NCBI RefSeq assembly: GCF_900112085.1
Contig: NZ_FOJY01000015.1
Location: 1-64,000 of the forward strand
Length of the DNA: 64,000 bases
From: Acetitomaculum ruminis DSM 5522
GTDB taxonomy: Bacteria; Bacillota; Clostridia; Lachnospirales; Lachnospiraceae
Reading direction: 5' to 3'
The position numbers and the translations under genes were made by a program. Shown piece after piece: positions 26,596 to 35,565 of this stretch. Under the pieces are notes generated by a model. The model saw only the letters and a list, made by a program, of their open reading frames with translations. It was not told the origin of the DNA and made no database searches. Position 1 is the stretch's first letter; each line of letters opens with the position of its first letter.

Positions 26596-28146
26596 TTGAC
26601 TATTTTTACAATAGTAAAATCAGCAGTAATTGAAGGAATTGACAGTAAACTTGTTTCAGTGGAAACAGATGTAAGTAACGGTATTCCCTATTTTGAAATG
26701 GTAGGAGACCTGGCTCATAATGTAAAAGAGGCCAAGGAAAGGGTAAAAACAGCAATAAAAAATTCCGGGTTTCAGTTTCCACCAAAACATATAATAATAA
26801 ATATTGCTCCGGCGGATATAAAAAAGAAGGGAACAGTATTTGAGCTTCCTATAGCTTTAGGAATACTGGCAGGACTTGGTTATGTAGATAATTCTGCTTT
26901 AAATGACAGACTTTTTGTGGGAGAAATGAGTTTAGATGGGAAAATTAACCCGGTAAACGGAGTTTTAGCAATGGTATATGATGCCAGAAAGCAGGGAATC
27001 AAGGAAGTTATTCTTCCCAGAAAAAACGCCTTTGAAGGGGCTGTTATTGAAGGAATAAAGATAATAGGAGTAGATGATTTAAGGCAGACTATAGATTATT
27101 TAAATGGAAAAATTCATATAAAAGAAGAAAACCTTGATATAGATAGTTATATAAAAAATAATGAGAAAATTGTGGAAGATTTTTCCCAAATCAATGGCCA
27201 GGAAAGCTTAAAAAGAGCCATAGAAGTGGCAGTGGCAGGCTTTCATAATATTTTAATGATAGGACCGCCGGGAGCAGGAAAAACCATGGCTGCAAAAAGA
27301 ATACCTACCATTATGCCTCCCCTTTCCAAGGAGGAAATTCTTGAAATTTCTAAAATCTACAGCATCGCAGGAAGTCTACCTGATAATTCCCCATTAATAA
27401 CTAAAAGACCCTTCAGACAACCTCACCATACCGTAACAAAAAATGCTTTAACAGGAGGAGGCAGAAGACCCATTCCGGGAGAAATCAGCCTTGCTCATAA
27501 GGGAGTATTGTTTTTAGATGAAATTCCTGAGTTTAACAGGGATACATTAGATATTTTAAGACAGCCATTAGAAGAAAAGAGAATAGTAATCAACAGGGTA
27601 TACAGTAGTTGTATTTATCCGGCGGATTTTATGATGGTGGCAGCCGCAAATCCTTGTAAGTGTGGTAATTTTCCAGATATGGATAAATGTACCTGTACAA
27701 GAAAAGAAATTTTAAATTACTTAAAAAGTATCAGTGGGCCCCTTTTAGACAGGATAGATATATGTGTAGAAGCATCAAAAGTAAGCTATGATGAAATTTT
27801 TAATCTAAAGGAAAATGAAAGTTCCAAAATTATTTGCGAAAGAGTAATGAAGGCCTTGGATATCCAAAAAGAAAGGTTAAAAGCCTGTGGTAAAAAATAC
27901 AATTCTTCTTTAAATGCCGGTGAAATAAAGGAATTTTGCCGACTGGGAGAAGAGGAAATGAACTACATGAAAAAAGTATTTGAAACTTTGGAATTAAGCG
28001 TTCGTTCCTATCATAAAATATTAAAAACAGCAAGAACCATAGCTGACCTTGATGAAAGTAAAGACATAAAAAAGATACACTTAAGCGAGGCTGTCTGTTA
28101 CAGAAGTATTGATAAAAAATACTGGAAAAGTCAGTGGGGAATGTAA
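26596..28146 (+). CDS. comM: YifB/ComM family Mg-chelatase-like AAA+ ATPase
   Basis: A 516-residue protein: Lon-type S16 N-terminal domain (FEMVGDLAHNVKEAKERVK), Mg-chelatase AAA+ core with Walker A IGPPGAGKTMAAKR and Walker B GVLFLDEIPEF, a CXC zinc-like site (NPCKCGNFPD and CTCTRKE), and the C-terminal domain. ComM is a hexameric helicase that helps branch migration in natural transformation in Vibrio; in Firmicutes its role is less clear. The TTG at 26596 is only three bases after AGGAG; an ATT six bases later would be spaced better, so the start is uncertain. dprA follows with no gap, which supports a link to DNA uptake or recombination. Confidence 0.9.
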   Translation: MTIFTIVKSAVIEGIDSKLVSVETDVSNGIPYFEMVGDLAHNVKEAKERVKTAIKNSGFQFPPKHIIINIAPADIKKKGTVFELPIALGILAGLGYVDNSALNDRLFVGEMSLDGKINPVNGVLAMVYDARKQGIKEVILPRKNAFEGAVIEGIKIIGVDDLRQTIDYLNGKIHIKEENLDIDSYIKNNEKIVEDFSQINGQESLKRAIEVAVAGFHNILMIGPPGAGKTMAAKRIPTIMPPLSKEEILEISKIYSIAGSLPDNSPLITKRPFRQPHHTVTKNALTGGGRRPIPGEISLAHKGVLFLDEIPEFNRDTLDILRQPLEEKRIVINRVYSSCIYPADFMMVAAANPCKCGNFPDMDKCTCTRKEILNYLKSISGPLLDRIDICVEASKVSYDEIFNLKENESSKIICERVMKALDIQKERLKACGKKYNSSLNAGEIKEFCRLGEEEMNYMKKVFETLELSVRSYHKILKTARTIADLDESKDIKKIHLSEAVCYRSIDKKYWKSQWGM

Positions 28147-29280
28147 ATGGAAAAAGAAAATAAATACAGATACTGGCTGGCTACAATTGAAGGCCTTGGG
28201 ACAAAAAGATATGACACCCTGATAAAAAAATTCGGAAGCGAAGAAGAAATATATAAGGCTAAAAAAGAAGAATTAATGGAAGTAAAGGGAATTGGAGAAA
28301 AATTATCAACAATAATAATAAAAGACAAAGAAGAAAGAAATCTTGAAAAAGAAATCTCTTATATAGAAGAAAAAAACATAAAGGTGTATTTTAAAGATAA
28401 AGAAGGATACCCCCAAAGGCTTTCAGGTTTGGAAAACATGCCGAAAATTTTGTTTGTAAGGGGAGAACTTCCAAAAGAAAAAATCCCTTCTGTGGCAATA
28501 GTAGGTGCAAGAATGTGCTCTCCTTATGGAAAAACCATGGCAAATCAATGTGGAAGGATATTTGCCCATTATGGTATAAATGTCATAAGCGGCATGGCGA
28601 TGGGAATTGATGGCAGTGCTCATCTAGGGGCTTTAAATAAAGGAGGAAAATCCTTTGGGATATTAGGCTGTGGAGTTGATGTTTGTTATCCTAGAGAAAA
28701 CTTTAATCTTTATAGAAAAATGTGTACGGGACAGGGAGGAATAATAAGCAGCTTCCTCCCTAAAAGCCAGCCTAAAGCCTGTAATTTTCCCATTAGAAAT
28801 GCTTATATAAGCGGCCTTTGTGACCTTCTTATAGTAGTTGAAGCAAAGAAAAAAAGCGGTTCACTTATAACAGCAGAATTTGCAATCGCCCAAGGTAAAG
28901 ATATATATGCATTTCCCGGCAGGATAACCGATAACTTAAGTGGTGGATGTAATAAACTTATAGAAGATGGTGCAGGCATTATTACAGGAGAAGAAGATAT
29001 TGAAGAACTGGCAAAACATTTGCTGGAACTAAAAAAAATAAAACTTGGAGGAGATATCAGTTCACTTATCAAATTGACAGATAAAAAAGCATTAAATGAA
29101 GTAAAGCTTGAAAAAAAAGAATTGTTGGTGTATAGTTGTTTAAGTTTACAGCCTAAATATTTAGAAGAAATATTTAGAGAGGTCGATTTGAGAAATAGTG
29201 AGATAATAAGTATATTAATGGATTTAATTATAGAAGGACTGGTCTGGGAACCGGTAAAAAACTATTATGCCTGTTATTAG
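28147..29280 (+). CDS. dprA: DNA processing protein DprA/Smf
   Basis: A 377-residue DprA. An N-terminal helix-hairpin-helix-like part (ELMEVKGIGEKL), the Rossmann-like DprA core (AIVGARMCSPYG, INVISGMAMGIDGSAH, SFGILGCGVDVCYP, SGSLITAEFAIAQGKDIYAFPG), and a C-terminal winged helix (~315-375). DprA protects incoming single-stranded DNA and loads RecA. It starts one base after the comM stop. The dprA-topA order matches B. subtilis (smf-topA). Confidence 0.94.
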   Translation: MEKENKYRYWLATIEGLGTKRYDTLIKKFGSEEEIYKAKKEELMEVKGIGEKLSTIIIKDKEERNLEKEISYIEEKNIKVYFKDKEGYPQRLSGLENMPKILFVRGELPKEKIPSVAIVGARMCSPYGKTMANQCGRIFAHYGINVISGMAMGIDGSAHLGALNKGGKSFGILGCGVDVCYPRENFNLYRKMCTGQGGIISSFLPKSQPKACNFPIRNAYISGLCDLLIVVEAKKKSGSLITAEFAIAQGKDIYAFPGRITDNLSGGCNKLIEDGAGIITGEEDIEELAKHLLELKKIKLGGDISSLIKLTDKKALNEVKLEKKELLVYSCLSLQPKYLEEIFREVDLRNSEIISILMDLIIEGLVWEPVKNYYACY

Positions 29281-29315
29281 ATAATTGATTTCAGGCAAAA
29301 ATTGGAGGAATAATA

Positions 29316-31397
29316 ATGGCTAAATATTTAGTTATTGTGGAATCCCCGGCTAAAGTAAAAACTATTAAGAAGTTTTTGGGGAAAAATTATGAAGTTGAGG
29401 CTTCAAACGGACATGTGAGAGATTTGCCTAAAAGTCGTATGGGGATAGACATAGAAAATGATTATGAGCCTAAATATATAACTATCAGAGGAAAGGGAGA
29501 TATACTTGCAAAGCTTAGACGCCAGGCCAAAAAGGCAGATAAAGTCTACCTTGCAACTGACCCCGACCGTGAAGGAGAGGCGATTTCCTGGCATTTAAAC
29601 GCAGCCTTGAATCTTGAAGAAAAAAAGGCTTCACGAATTACATTTAATGAAATTACAAAAAATGCAGTTAAAGAATCTCTTAAACACTCAAGAGATATAG
29701 ATATGAATCTTGTAGATGCCCAACAGGCAAGAAGAATTTTAGACAGAATGGTGGGATATCGTATAAGTCCTCTTTTATGGAGTAAGGTAAAAAGAGGTCT
29801 TAGTGCAGGAAGAGTTCAATCAGTAGCATTAAGAATAATCTGTGACAGAGAGGAAGAAATAAATGCATTTATTCCAAAAGAATATTGGACTTTAGAGACA
29901 AATTTAAAAATACCTGGTGAAAAAAAGCCCTTAAATGCCAAATTTTACGGAACAAAAGAAAAAAAGCTGGAAATTGAATCAAAAGAAGAAATGGACAGGA
30001 TTCTTTCAGACTTAGAGGGTAAAGAATACAAAATATCTGAAATAAAAAAGGGAGAAAGAAGTAAAAAACCTCCACTTCCTTTTACCACCTCAACTCTTCA
30101 GCAGGAAGCCTCTAAAGCTTTGAATTTTTCAACTTCAAAGACCATGCGTTTAGCTCAACAGTTATATGAAGGTGTTGAAATAAAAGGAAGCGGAACGGTA
30201 GCTCTTATAACATATCTTAGAACAGATTCCGTAAGAGTATCAGAGGATGCCGCAAAAGCTTCCGAAGAATATATAATGCATAATTATGGCGAACAATATG
30301 TTGCAAAAAACATAGATGTTTCAGCAAAAAAAGGCAGTAATGTTCAGGATGCCCATGAAGCAATAAGACCTACAGATGTTTCCAGAAATCCTGTTATCGT
30401 AAAGGATTCACTGCCTAGAGATTTATTTAGATTATATCAGCTGATATGGCAGCGTTTTATGGCAAGTCGTATGACAGCTGCAAAATATGAAACTACATCA
30501 GTAAAAATCACCGCAGGAGATTATTTATTTACTGTTGCAGCTTCAAAGATAACTTTTGATGGATTTATGTCCGTTTATACCGATTCCGATACCAAAAAAC
30601 CGGAGTCAAATGTACTTTTAAGGAGTCTTTCAAAGGACACAAAACTGGAATTTGATGAACACTTAACAGAACAGCATTTTACCAAACCGCCAGCTCACTT
30701 TACAGAAGCCTCTCTGGTAAAAGCCCTTGAGGAACTGGGGATTGGAAGACCGAGTACATATGCACCGACCATTACCACTATTATAGCCCGTCGCTATGTA
30801 GCTAAGGAAAATAAAAACCTCTATAGCACAGAGCTTGGAGAAGTGGTTAATGATATAATGAAAAAAGAATTTGCCAGCATTGTAGATGAAAACTTTACAG
30901 CAAATGTAGAAATGCTTCTTGATATGGTGGCTGAGGGAAAAGTTAACTGGAAAACTGTTATAAGAAACTTCTATCCGGATTTGGATGAAGCGGTAAATAA
31001 GGCAGAAGCAGAGCTTGAGAAAATAGAAATAAAAGATGAAGTAAGTGATGTTATCTGTGAAAATTGTGGAAGAAACATGGTTATCAAGTATGGTCCTCAC
31101 GGCAAATTTCTGGCTTGCCCGGGATTTCCTGACTGTAGAAATACAAAACCATACTATGAAAAGACGGGAGTTCCTTGTCCAAAATGCGCAGCAGAAATTG
31201 TAATAAAAAAGACCAAAAAAGGCCGTAAATTTTATGCTTGTGAAAAAGGACCGGACTGCGATTTCATGTCCTGGCAAAAACCATCCAAAGAAAAATGTCC
31301 GAATTGTGGCGGAGCCATGGTTGAAAAAGGTTCCAAGCTGGCATGCCTGGATGAAAAATGTGGATTTGTCAGAGAAAATACCGACAAACAAGAGTAA
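29316..31397 (+). CDS. topA: DNA topoisomerase I
   Basis: A 693-residue type IA topoisomerase that relaxes negative supercoils. Toprim domain with VIVESPAKVKTIKKFLG and the DPDREGEAISWHL acid cluster; active-site tyrosine in ALITYLRTDSVRVS near residue 300; GIGRPSTYAPTI near 475. The C-terminus has three four-cysteine zinc modules (CENCGRNM...CPGFPDC; CPKC...; CPNC...CLDEKC). ATG follows TTGGAGGAATA. Full length and intact. Confidence 0.97.
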   Translation: MAKYLVIVESPAKVKTIKKFLGKNYEVEASNGHVRDLPKSRMGIDIENDYEPKYITIRGKGDILAKLRRQAKKADKVYLATDPDREGEAISWHLNAALNLEEKKASRITFNEITKNAVKESLKHSRDIDMNLVDAQQARRILDRMVGYRISPLLWSKVKRGLSAGRVQSVALRIICDREEEINAFIPKEYWTLETNLKIPGEKKPLNAKFYGTKEKKLEIESKEEMDRILSDLEGKEYKISEIKKGERSKKPPLPFTTSTLQQEASKALNFSTSKTMRLAQQLYEGVEIKGSGTVALITYLRTDSVRVSEDAAKASEEYIMHNYGEQYVAKNIDVSAKKGSNVQDAHEAIRPTDVSRNPVIVKDSLPRDLFRLYQLIWQRFMASRMTAAKYETTSVKITAGDYLFTVAASKITFDGFMSVYTDSDTKKPESNVLLRSLSKDTKLEFDEHLTEQHFTKPPAHFTEASLVKALEELGIGRPSTYAPTITTIIARRYVAKENKNLYSTELGEVVNDIMKKEFASIVDENFTANVEMLLDMVAEGKVNWKTVIRNFYPDLDEAVNKAEAELEKIEIKDEVSDVICENCGRNMVIKYGPHGKFLACPGFPDCRNTKPYYEKTGVPCPKCAAEIVIKKTKKGRKFYACEKGPDCDFMSWQKPSKEKCPNCGGAMVEKGSKLACLDEKCGFVRENTDKQE

Positions 31398-31548
31398 TTG
31401 TATAAAAAGATATAATTTTGAAAAATAATATCAGAATATTATAAAATGTTTATACAATTTAGAAAAAATGCCTTGTTTCCATCATATTTTTGTGCTAGTA
31501 TGATACTGTTTATAAGAAAATATATTGAAAGAAAGGGGCTAACCTGAA

Positions 31549-32343
31549 ATGAACGCAAATATTCAGCTATTGGATAAAACCAGGAAGATTAATAATTTAT
31601 TACACAACAGTAACACTTCAAAAGTTGTATTTAATGACATTTGTGCTGTATTAGCTGATATTCTTGAGTCAAATATTCTCGTTATCAGCAAAAAGGGTAA
31701 GGTATTAGGAGTTAGCGTCAGAGAAGACATTGAAGAAATTGAAGAACTAATTCAGTATCAGGTAGGCGGATTTATTGATCAGCTTTTAAATGAAAGATTG
31801 TTAGGAGTTCTTTCTACTAAAGAAAATGTTAATCTTGAAACATTGGGATTTGATGGCGATAGTATAATGAAAGCCAAAGCCACAGTTGTTCCTATTTATA
31901 TTGCAGGTGAAAGACTGGGAACCTTATTTGTATACAAAAATGATTCACAATATGAAATTGAAGATATTATAGTATGTGAATACGGTACTACTGTTGTAGG
32001 TCTTGAAATGATGAGATCAGTAAATGAGGAATTTGCAGAAGAATCCAGAAAAGTTCAAATTGTTAAATCAGCTATCTCAACATTATCTTATTCAGAAATT
32101 GAAGCAATTATTCATATTTTTGATGAAATGGATGGAAGAGAGGGAATACTGGTAGCCAGCAAGATTGCAGACAGAGTCGGAATTACTCGCTCGGTTATTG
32201 TTAATGCACTTAGAAAATTTGAAAGTGCAGGCGTCATTGAATCAAGATCTTCAGGTATGAAGGGTACTTACATTAAAGTCTTAAATGATGTTGTTTTTGA
32301 CGAATTGAATAAAATTAAAGAAGAGAATGAAAAGACTAAATAA
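31549..32343 (+). CDS. codY: GTP- and branched-chain-amino-acid-sensing repressor CodY
   Basis: A 264-residue CodY. The GAF-like sensor (residues ~1-155) begins LLDKTRKINNLLHNS; the C-terminal winged helix contains ASKIADRVGITRSVIVNALR and FESAGVIESRSSGMKGTYIK, nearly identical to the family core. CodY represses nutrient-limitation genes, including fla/che in B. subtilis. ATG follows GAAAGGGG. The gene directly precedes the fla/che operon, as in Bacillus, but the codV-clpQY genes between topA and codY are absent. Confidence 0.97.
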   Translation: MNANIQLLDKTRKINNLLHNSNTSKVVFNDICAVLADILESNILVISKKGKVLGVSVREDIEEIEELIQYQVGGFIDQLLNERLLGVLSTKENVNLETLGFDGDSIMKAKATVVPIYIAGERLGTLFVYKNDSQYEIEDIIVCEYGTTVVGLEMMRSVNEEFAEESRKVQIVKSAISTLSYSEIEAIIHIFDEMDGREGILVASKIADRVGITRSVIVNALRKFESAGVIESRSSGMKGTYIKVLNDVVFDELNKIKEENEKTK

Positions 32344-32394
32344 ATAGATTTAATTATTTGTTAAATACTTAATATATTTATAAATTTGCCGATT

Positions 32395-32448
32395 ATCTAT
32401 GTAGAAATACATCCTTATACAAAAGAACGTAGATGTGCATAGATTTTT
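32395..32448 (+). terminator. Terminator of codY (first of two)
   Basis: ATCTATG (32395-32401) pairs with CATAGAT (32438-32444), an inner ACATC/GATGT stem strengthens it, and T5 follows. Lies ~50 bases after the codY stop. Confidence 0.65.
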
Positions 32449-32464
32449 GGATTATGGGTTTAAG

Positions 32465-32507
32465 TCAAAGGAACCGCGTTTACGTTGTGTTCCTTTGATT
32501 TTGTTTT
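32465..32507 (+). terminator. Second terminator between codY and flgB
   Basis: TCAAAGGAAC (32465-32474) and GTTCCTTTGA (32489-32498) form a 10-bp perfect stem, then TTTTGTTTT. Together with the first it would insulate codY from fla/che. Confidence 0.85.
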
Positions 32508-32553
32508 GTATTGTTTTATTAAAATTGTGCGTATTTTGATGTATATTGTGAAT

Positions 32554-32582
32554 TTGACTTGATAATGTTCATTAAATATTTA
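32554..32582 (+). promoter_or_regulatory. Probable fla/che operon promoter
   Basis: TTGACT (32554-32559), 17 bases, TATTTA (32577-32582), ~58 bases before flgB. The spacer overlaps a CodY-box-like sequence (32564-32578; 11 of 15 positions match AATTTTCWGAAAATT). Confidence 0.55.
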
Positions 32583-32640
32583 ATAATTGTATATATTATC
32601 TTGTATTTAATTTATAGGAAATTAATTAAGGAGGGATATC

Positions 32641-33030
32641 TTGATAAGTTCTGATGCTTTTGATTATATAAATGTATTGAATAAAGCAGCTGATGCAAGT
32701 TGGCTTAGACAGGAATGTATAAGCAATAATATTGCCAATGATGATACGCCGGAGTATAAAAGACAGGATGTTGATTTTGAAGGTGTATTATCAAGGGAAT
32801 TAAGACATATACAATATGATTCTCTAGATAAAAAGGTTTCAAATCTTAAGCTTTCAAGATTAGATGTTGGAACATATATAGATTCCGCAAACTATTCTTA
32901 CAGAATTGATAAGAATAATGTGGATATTGATACTGAAAATGTAGAACTTGCTTCTAATACCATCAGGTATCAAGGTCTTACTGACAGTATTACCCAGGAG
33001 TTTTCCAGACTCAAATCCGTTATGAAATAA
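32641..33030 (+). CDS. flgB: Flagellar basal-body rod protein FlgB
   Basis: A 129-residue rod protein. N-terminal helix with the ASWLRQECISNNIANDDTP motif of rod/hook proteins; the C-terminal helix ends in a TDSITQEFSRLKSVMK-type tail. FlgB forms the proximal rod at the MS-ring. TTG start, six bases after AAGGAGG; no ATG is available without losing the N-terminus. First gene of the fla/che operon. Confidence 0.94.
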   Translation: MISSDAFDYINVLNKAADASWLRQECISNNIANDDTPEYKRQDVDFEGVLSRELRHIQYDSLDKKVSNLKLSRLDVGTYIDSANYSYRIDKNNVDIDTENVELASNTIRYQGLTDSITQEFSRLKSVMK

Positions 33031-33045
33031 AAGGAGGATTAATCT

Positions 33046-33495
33046 ATGGCAATGTTTCAGGCTTTTAATATAAGCGCAACAGGAATGACGGCTCAGCGAT
33101 TTCGTACAGATATTATTGCTGAAAATGTAGCCAATGCCACCACAACAAGAACTGCAGAAGGTGGTCCTTATACCAGAAAGATTGTAACTTTTCAGGAAAA
33201 AGATTTGACAATTTTTTCAGGAGTTCTAGATTCAGAATTAAAAAAGAGGTCAGCAGTAGGAAACGGAGTTAAAGTTTCAAAAGTTACTGAAGACAGGGAG
33301 ACGGAGTATATAATGGAATATGATCCGTCACATCCTGATGCGGATGAAAATGGATATGTTACATATCCTAATGTGAATATAGTCACTGAGATGACAAATC
33401 TTATCGATGCCAGTCGTTCTTACGAGGCAAATGTAACAGCTTTAAATGCTGCCAAATCTATCGCTCAAAGTGGAATTCAGATCGATCAGGCATAA
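33046..33495 (+). CDS. flgC: Flagellar basal-body rod protein FlgC
   Basis: A 149-residue proximal rod protein: FNISATGMTAQRFRTDIIAE at the start with the ENVANATTT motif, YPNVNIVTEMTNLIDASRSY, and a C-terminal helix (TALNAAKSIAQSGIQI). ATG follows AAGGAGGATTAATCT. Order flgB-flgC-fliE is standard. Confidence 0.96.
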   Translation: MAMFQAFNISATGMTAQRFRTDIIAENVANATTTRTAEGGPYTRKIVTFQEKDLTIFSGVLDSELKKRSAVGNGVKVSKVTEDRETEYIMEYDPSHPDADENGYVTYPNVNIVTEMTNLIDASRSYEANVTALNAAKSIAQSGIQIDQA

Positions 33496-33557
33496 TAATA
33501 TCCACTTTTCAAAAAAAATTGATATACATATTGAATATAAAATAGGGAGGCAATCAT

Positions 33558-33875
33558 ATGGATTCAATTGCAGCAATTAAAAGTATATCTTCTGATGTAA
33601 TCAGACAGGCAATAGATAGTAATGAGAAATTAAATAATGTTCAAACAGGAAGTTTTGACAGTATTTATTCTTCAATGATTCAGAATATAAATGAAACCAG
33701 CGATCTTCAAAACAATTTAGAGACCGAGGAAATAAAATTTGCACTGGGTCTTGCAGATAATACCAATGACTTAACAGTTGCCCAGCAAAAGGCTAGTACG
33801 GCATTAAATTATACCGTAGCAGTAAGAGACAGGTTATTAGATGCCTACAAGGAAATAATGAACATTACTATTTAG
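33558..33875 (+). CDS. fliE: Flagellar hook-basal body complex protein FliE
   Basis: A 105-residue helical protein joining the MS-ring and rod. C-terminal family signature: VAQQKASTALNYTVAVRDRL...AYKEIMNI. ATG follows AGGGAGG. Usual size and position. Confidence 0.93.
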   Translation: MDSIAAIKSISSDVIRQAIDSNEKLNNVQTGSFDSIYSSMIQNINETSDLQNNLETEEIKFALGLADNTNDLTVAQQKASTALNYTVAVRDRLLDAYKEIMNITI

Positions 33876-33903
33876 TCTGAAGGATTTGTTTGAAAGAAGT
33901 AGA

Positions 33904-33928
33904 AAAGCGGATTTTGAATGTCTGCTTT
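33904..33928 (+). other. Hairpin between fliE and fliF
   Basis: AAAGCGGA (33904-33911) pairs with TCTGCTTT (33921-33928) with one G-U pair. No T tract. It shares its stem sequence with hairpins at 6512-6558 and 26462-26484. Confidence 0.45.
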
Positions 33929-33953
33929 ACTTTATGAAATTCAAGGAGAAGTT

Positions 33954-35558
33954 ATGCTTGAGAAAATTAAAAATATACCTAATAGAATCTTAGAATGGTG
34001 GAATGGCTTTACAAACAAGCAAAAAATAATAATTTCAGGAGTTGCAGCAGCTGTTTTAATATCGGTAATTGTCTTAGCTGTTGTACTTACAAGACCGACT
34101 ATGGTGACCCTTATTACCTGTGAGAATACTGCTGAAGCTTCAAAAGTCAAAGGGCTTTTAGAAGGGGATAGTATGGGGTATGACATGTCGGAGGATGGAT
34201 TGACCTTTAAGGTTAAAAAGCAGGACTTAGCAGATGCGGAATTGCTTCTTGGAGGAAATGATATTCCTACAAAGGGCTATGACTTAGAAAGTGTATTTGA
34301 AGGTGGATTTAGTGCTACAGAATCAGATAAGACCAAGAAATATACAGCTTATCTTGAAGATAAAATAGCTGATACACTTGCTTCCTCAGATATGGTAGAA
34401 TCGGCTACGGTTCAGCTTGTTATGCCAAATGATGATGGAACAATACTTGCTTCAAGAGAAAATACCTATGCAAGTGTTATGCTTAAATTAAATAGTGAAT
34501 TAGAAGATGATGTGGCCGAAAATTTTGCAAAATATGTTGCAACGGCGGTGGGAAATGATTCAACCCACGAGGTAACCATCATTGATTCAACCGGTAAACA
34601 GCTTTATGACGGTGGTGATGAAAGCAATGACGGAAGTGTTTCAGCCAGCACCCAAATGGAAGTTAGAAATAAAGCTGAGGCCATGGTAAAAAAAGAAGTT
34701 AAGGATGTTATGATTGGTACCAATATGTACGACAATGTGGAAGTTGGTATGAACCTTAATATCAGTTTTAAAACAACCAATGTTACAGACCATGAATATT
34801 ATGTGGCAGATGGTAATAAACAAGGCTATAAAGACTCAGAAAGTGTTTATAATAAAGAATCCCAGGGAGGAACAAGCGGAACTCCGGGAACAGATTCAAA
34901 TGATGATACAACTTATCAGATTCAGGATAATGCAAACAGTTCGGAAACAATCAGCGAAACAGATACTGACTATGCATTAAATGAGAAAGTAACTATTACC
35001 GATGAACCGGCAGGAACCATAGATACGGAAAATTCTTCAATATCAGTTGTGGCTACCACATACAAGATTTATAACGAAGATGATCTTAAGGCAGACGGAT
35101 CATTAGACGGTACAAGTTTTGATGAATTTAAATCCAAAAACAGTGAAACAAAGAAAGGCACAGTAGATGAAGAACTTATTAAAAGTGTTGCAGATGCTAC
35201 AGGTATTCCTACAGCTAATATTTCAATTGTTTCTTATACGATTCCGTATTTTGTGGAATCTGACGGATCAGGACTTACCGTTTCAAGAATAATTGAGTTT
35301 GTATTGGCAGCATTGATACTTCTTATGCTTGGATTTGTAGTATTTAGAAGCACAAGACCGGCAGAAGTTGTAGAGACAGAACCAGAGCTTTCAGTAGAAT
35401 CACTTCTTGAGACTACCAGAGCCGCTGAGGAATCTTTAGAAGATATCGGGTTTCAGGAAAAATCAGAGACTCGTTTGCTTATTGAAAAATTTGTGGATGA
35501 GAACCCTGAGGCAGTGGCCGGTCTGCTTAGAAACTGGTTAAATGATGATTGGGAGTGA
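33954..35558 (+). CDS. fliF: Flagellar MS-ring protein FliF
   Basis: A 534-residue membrane protein that forms the MS-ring housing the export gate. Transmembrane segments at ~25-50 and ~455-477. The N-terminal ring-building motif region (SKVKGLLEGDSMGYDMSEDG) and YTAYLEDKIADTLASSDMVE are recognisable. The middle ~290-350 is Ser/Thr/Asp/Gly-rich and variable. The cytoplasmic tail (ETRLLIEKFVDENPEAVAGLLRNWLNDDWE) binds FliG. ATG 33954 follows AAGGAG; the upstream frame extension to 33918 is not supported. Confidence 0.95.
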   Translation: MLEKIKNIPNRILEWWNGFTNKQKIIISGVAAAVLISVIVLAVVLTRPTMVTLITCENTAEASKVKGLLEGDSMGYDMSEDGLTFKVKKQDLADAELLLGGNDIPTKGYDLESVFEGGFSATESDKTKKYTAYLEDKIADTLASSDMVESATVQLVMPNDDGTILASRENTYASVMLKLNSELEDDVAENFAKYVATAVGNDSTHEVTIIDSTGKQLYDGGDESNDGSVSASTQMEVRNKAEAMVKKEVKDVMIGTNMYDNVEVGMNLNISFKTTNVTDHEYYVADGNKQGYKDSESVYNKESQGGTSGTPGTDSNDDTTYQIQDNANSSETISETDTDYALNEKVTITDEPAGTIDTENSSISVVATTYKIYNEDDLKADGSLDGTSFDEFKSKNSETKKGTVDEELIKSVADATGIPTANISIVSYTIPYFVESDGSGLTVSRIIEFVLAALILLMLGFVVFRSTRPAEVVETEPELSVESLLETTRAAEESLEDIGFQEKSETRLLIEKFVDENPEAVAGLLRNWLNDDWE

Positions 35559-35565
35559 TGAAAAA

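Noticed and set aside
30663-31391. 242-codon open frame on the minus strand opposite topA
   Set aside because: It mirrors the topA reading frame, has no ribosome binding site or promoter, and its Phe/Cys-rich product is what the reverse of a Lys/Glu-rich gene gives.
32369-32395. Sigma-28-like motif TTAA-N15-GCCGATTA downstream of codY
   Set aside because: It is close to the flagellar sigma consensus, but a transcript from it would begin within the first codY terminator hairpin and meet a second strong terminator within ~100 bases. One -35 base and one -10 base also differ from the consensus. A short RNA is possible but not supported.
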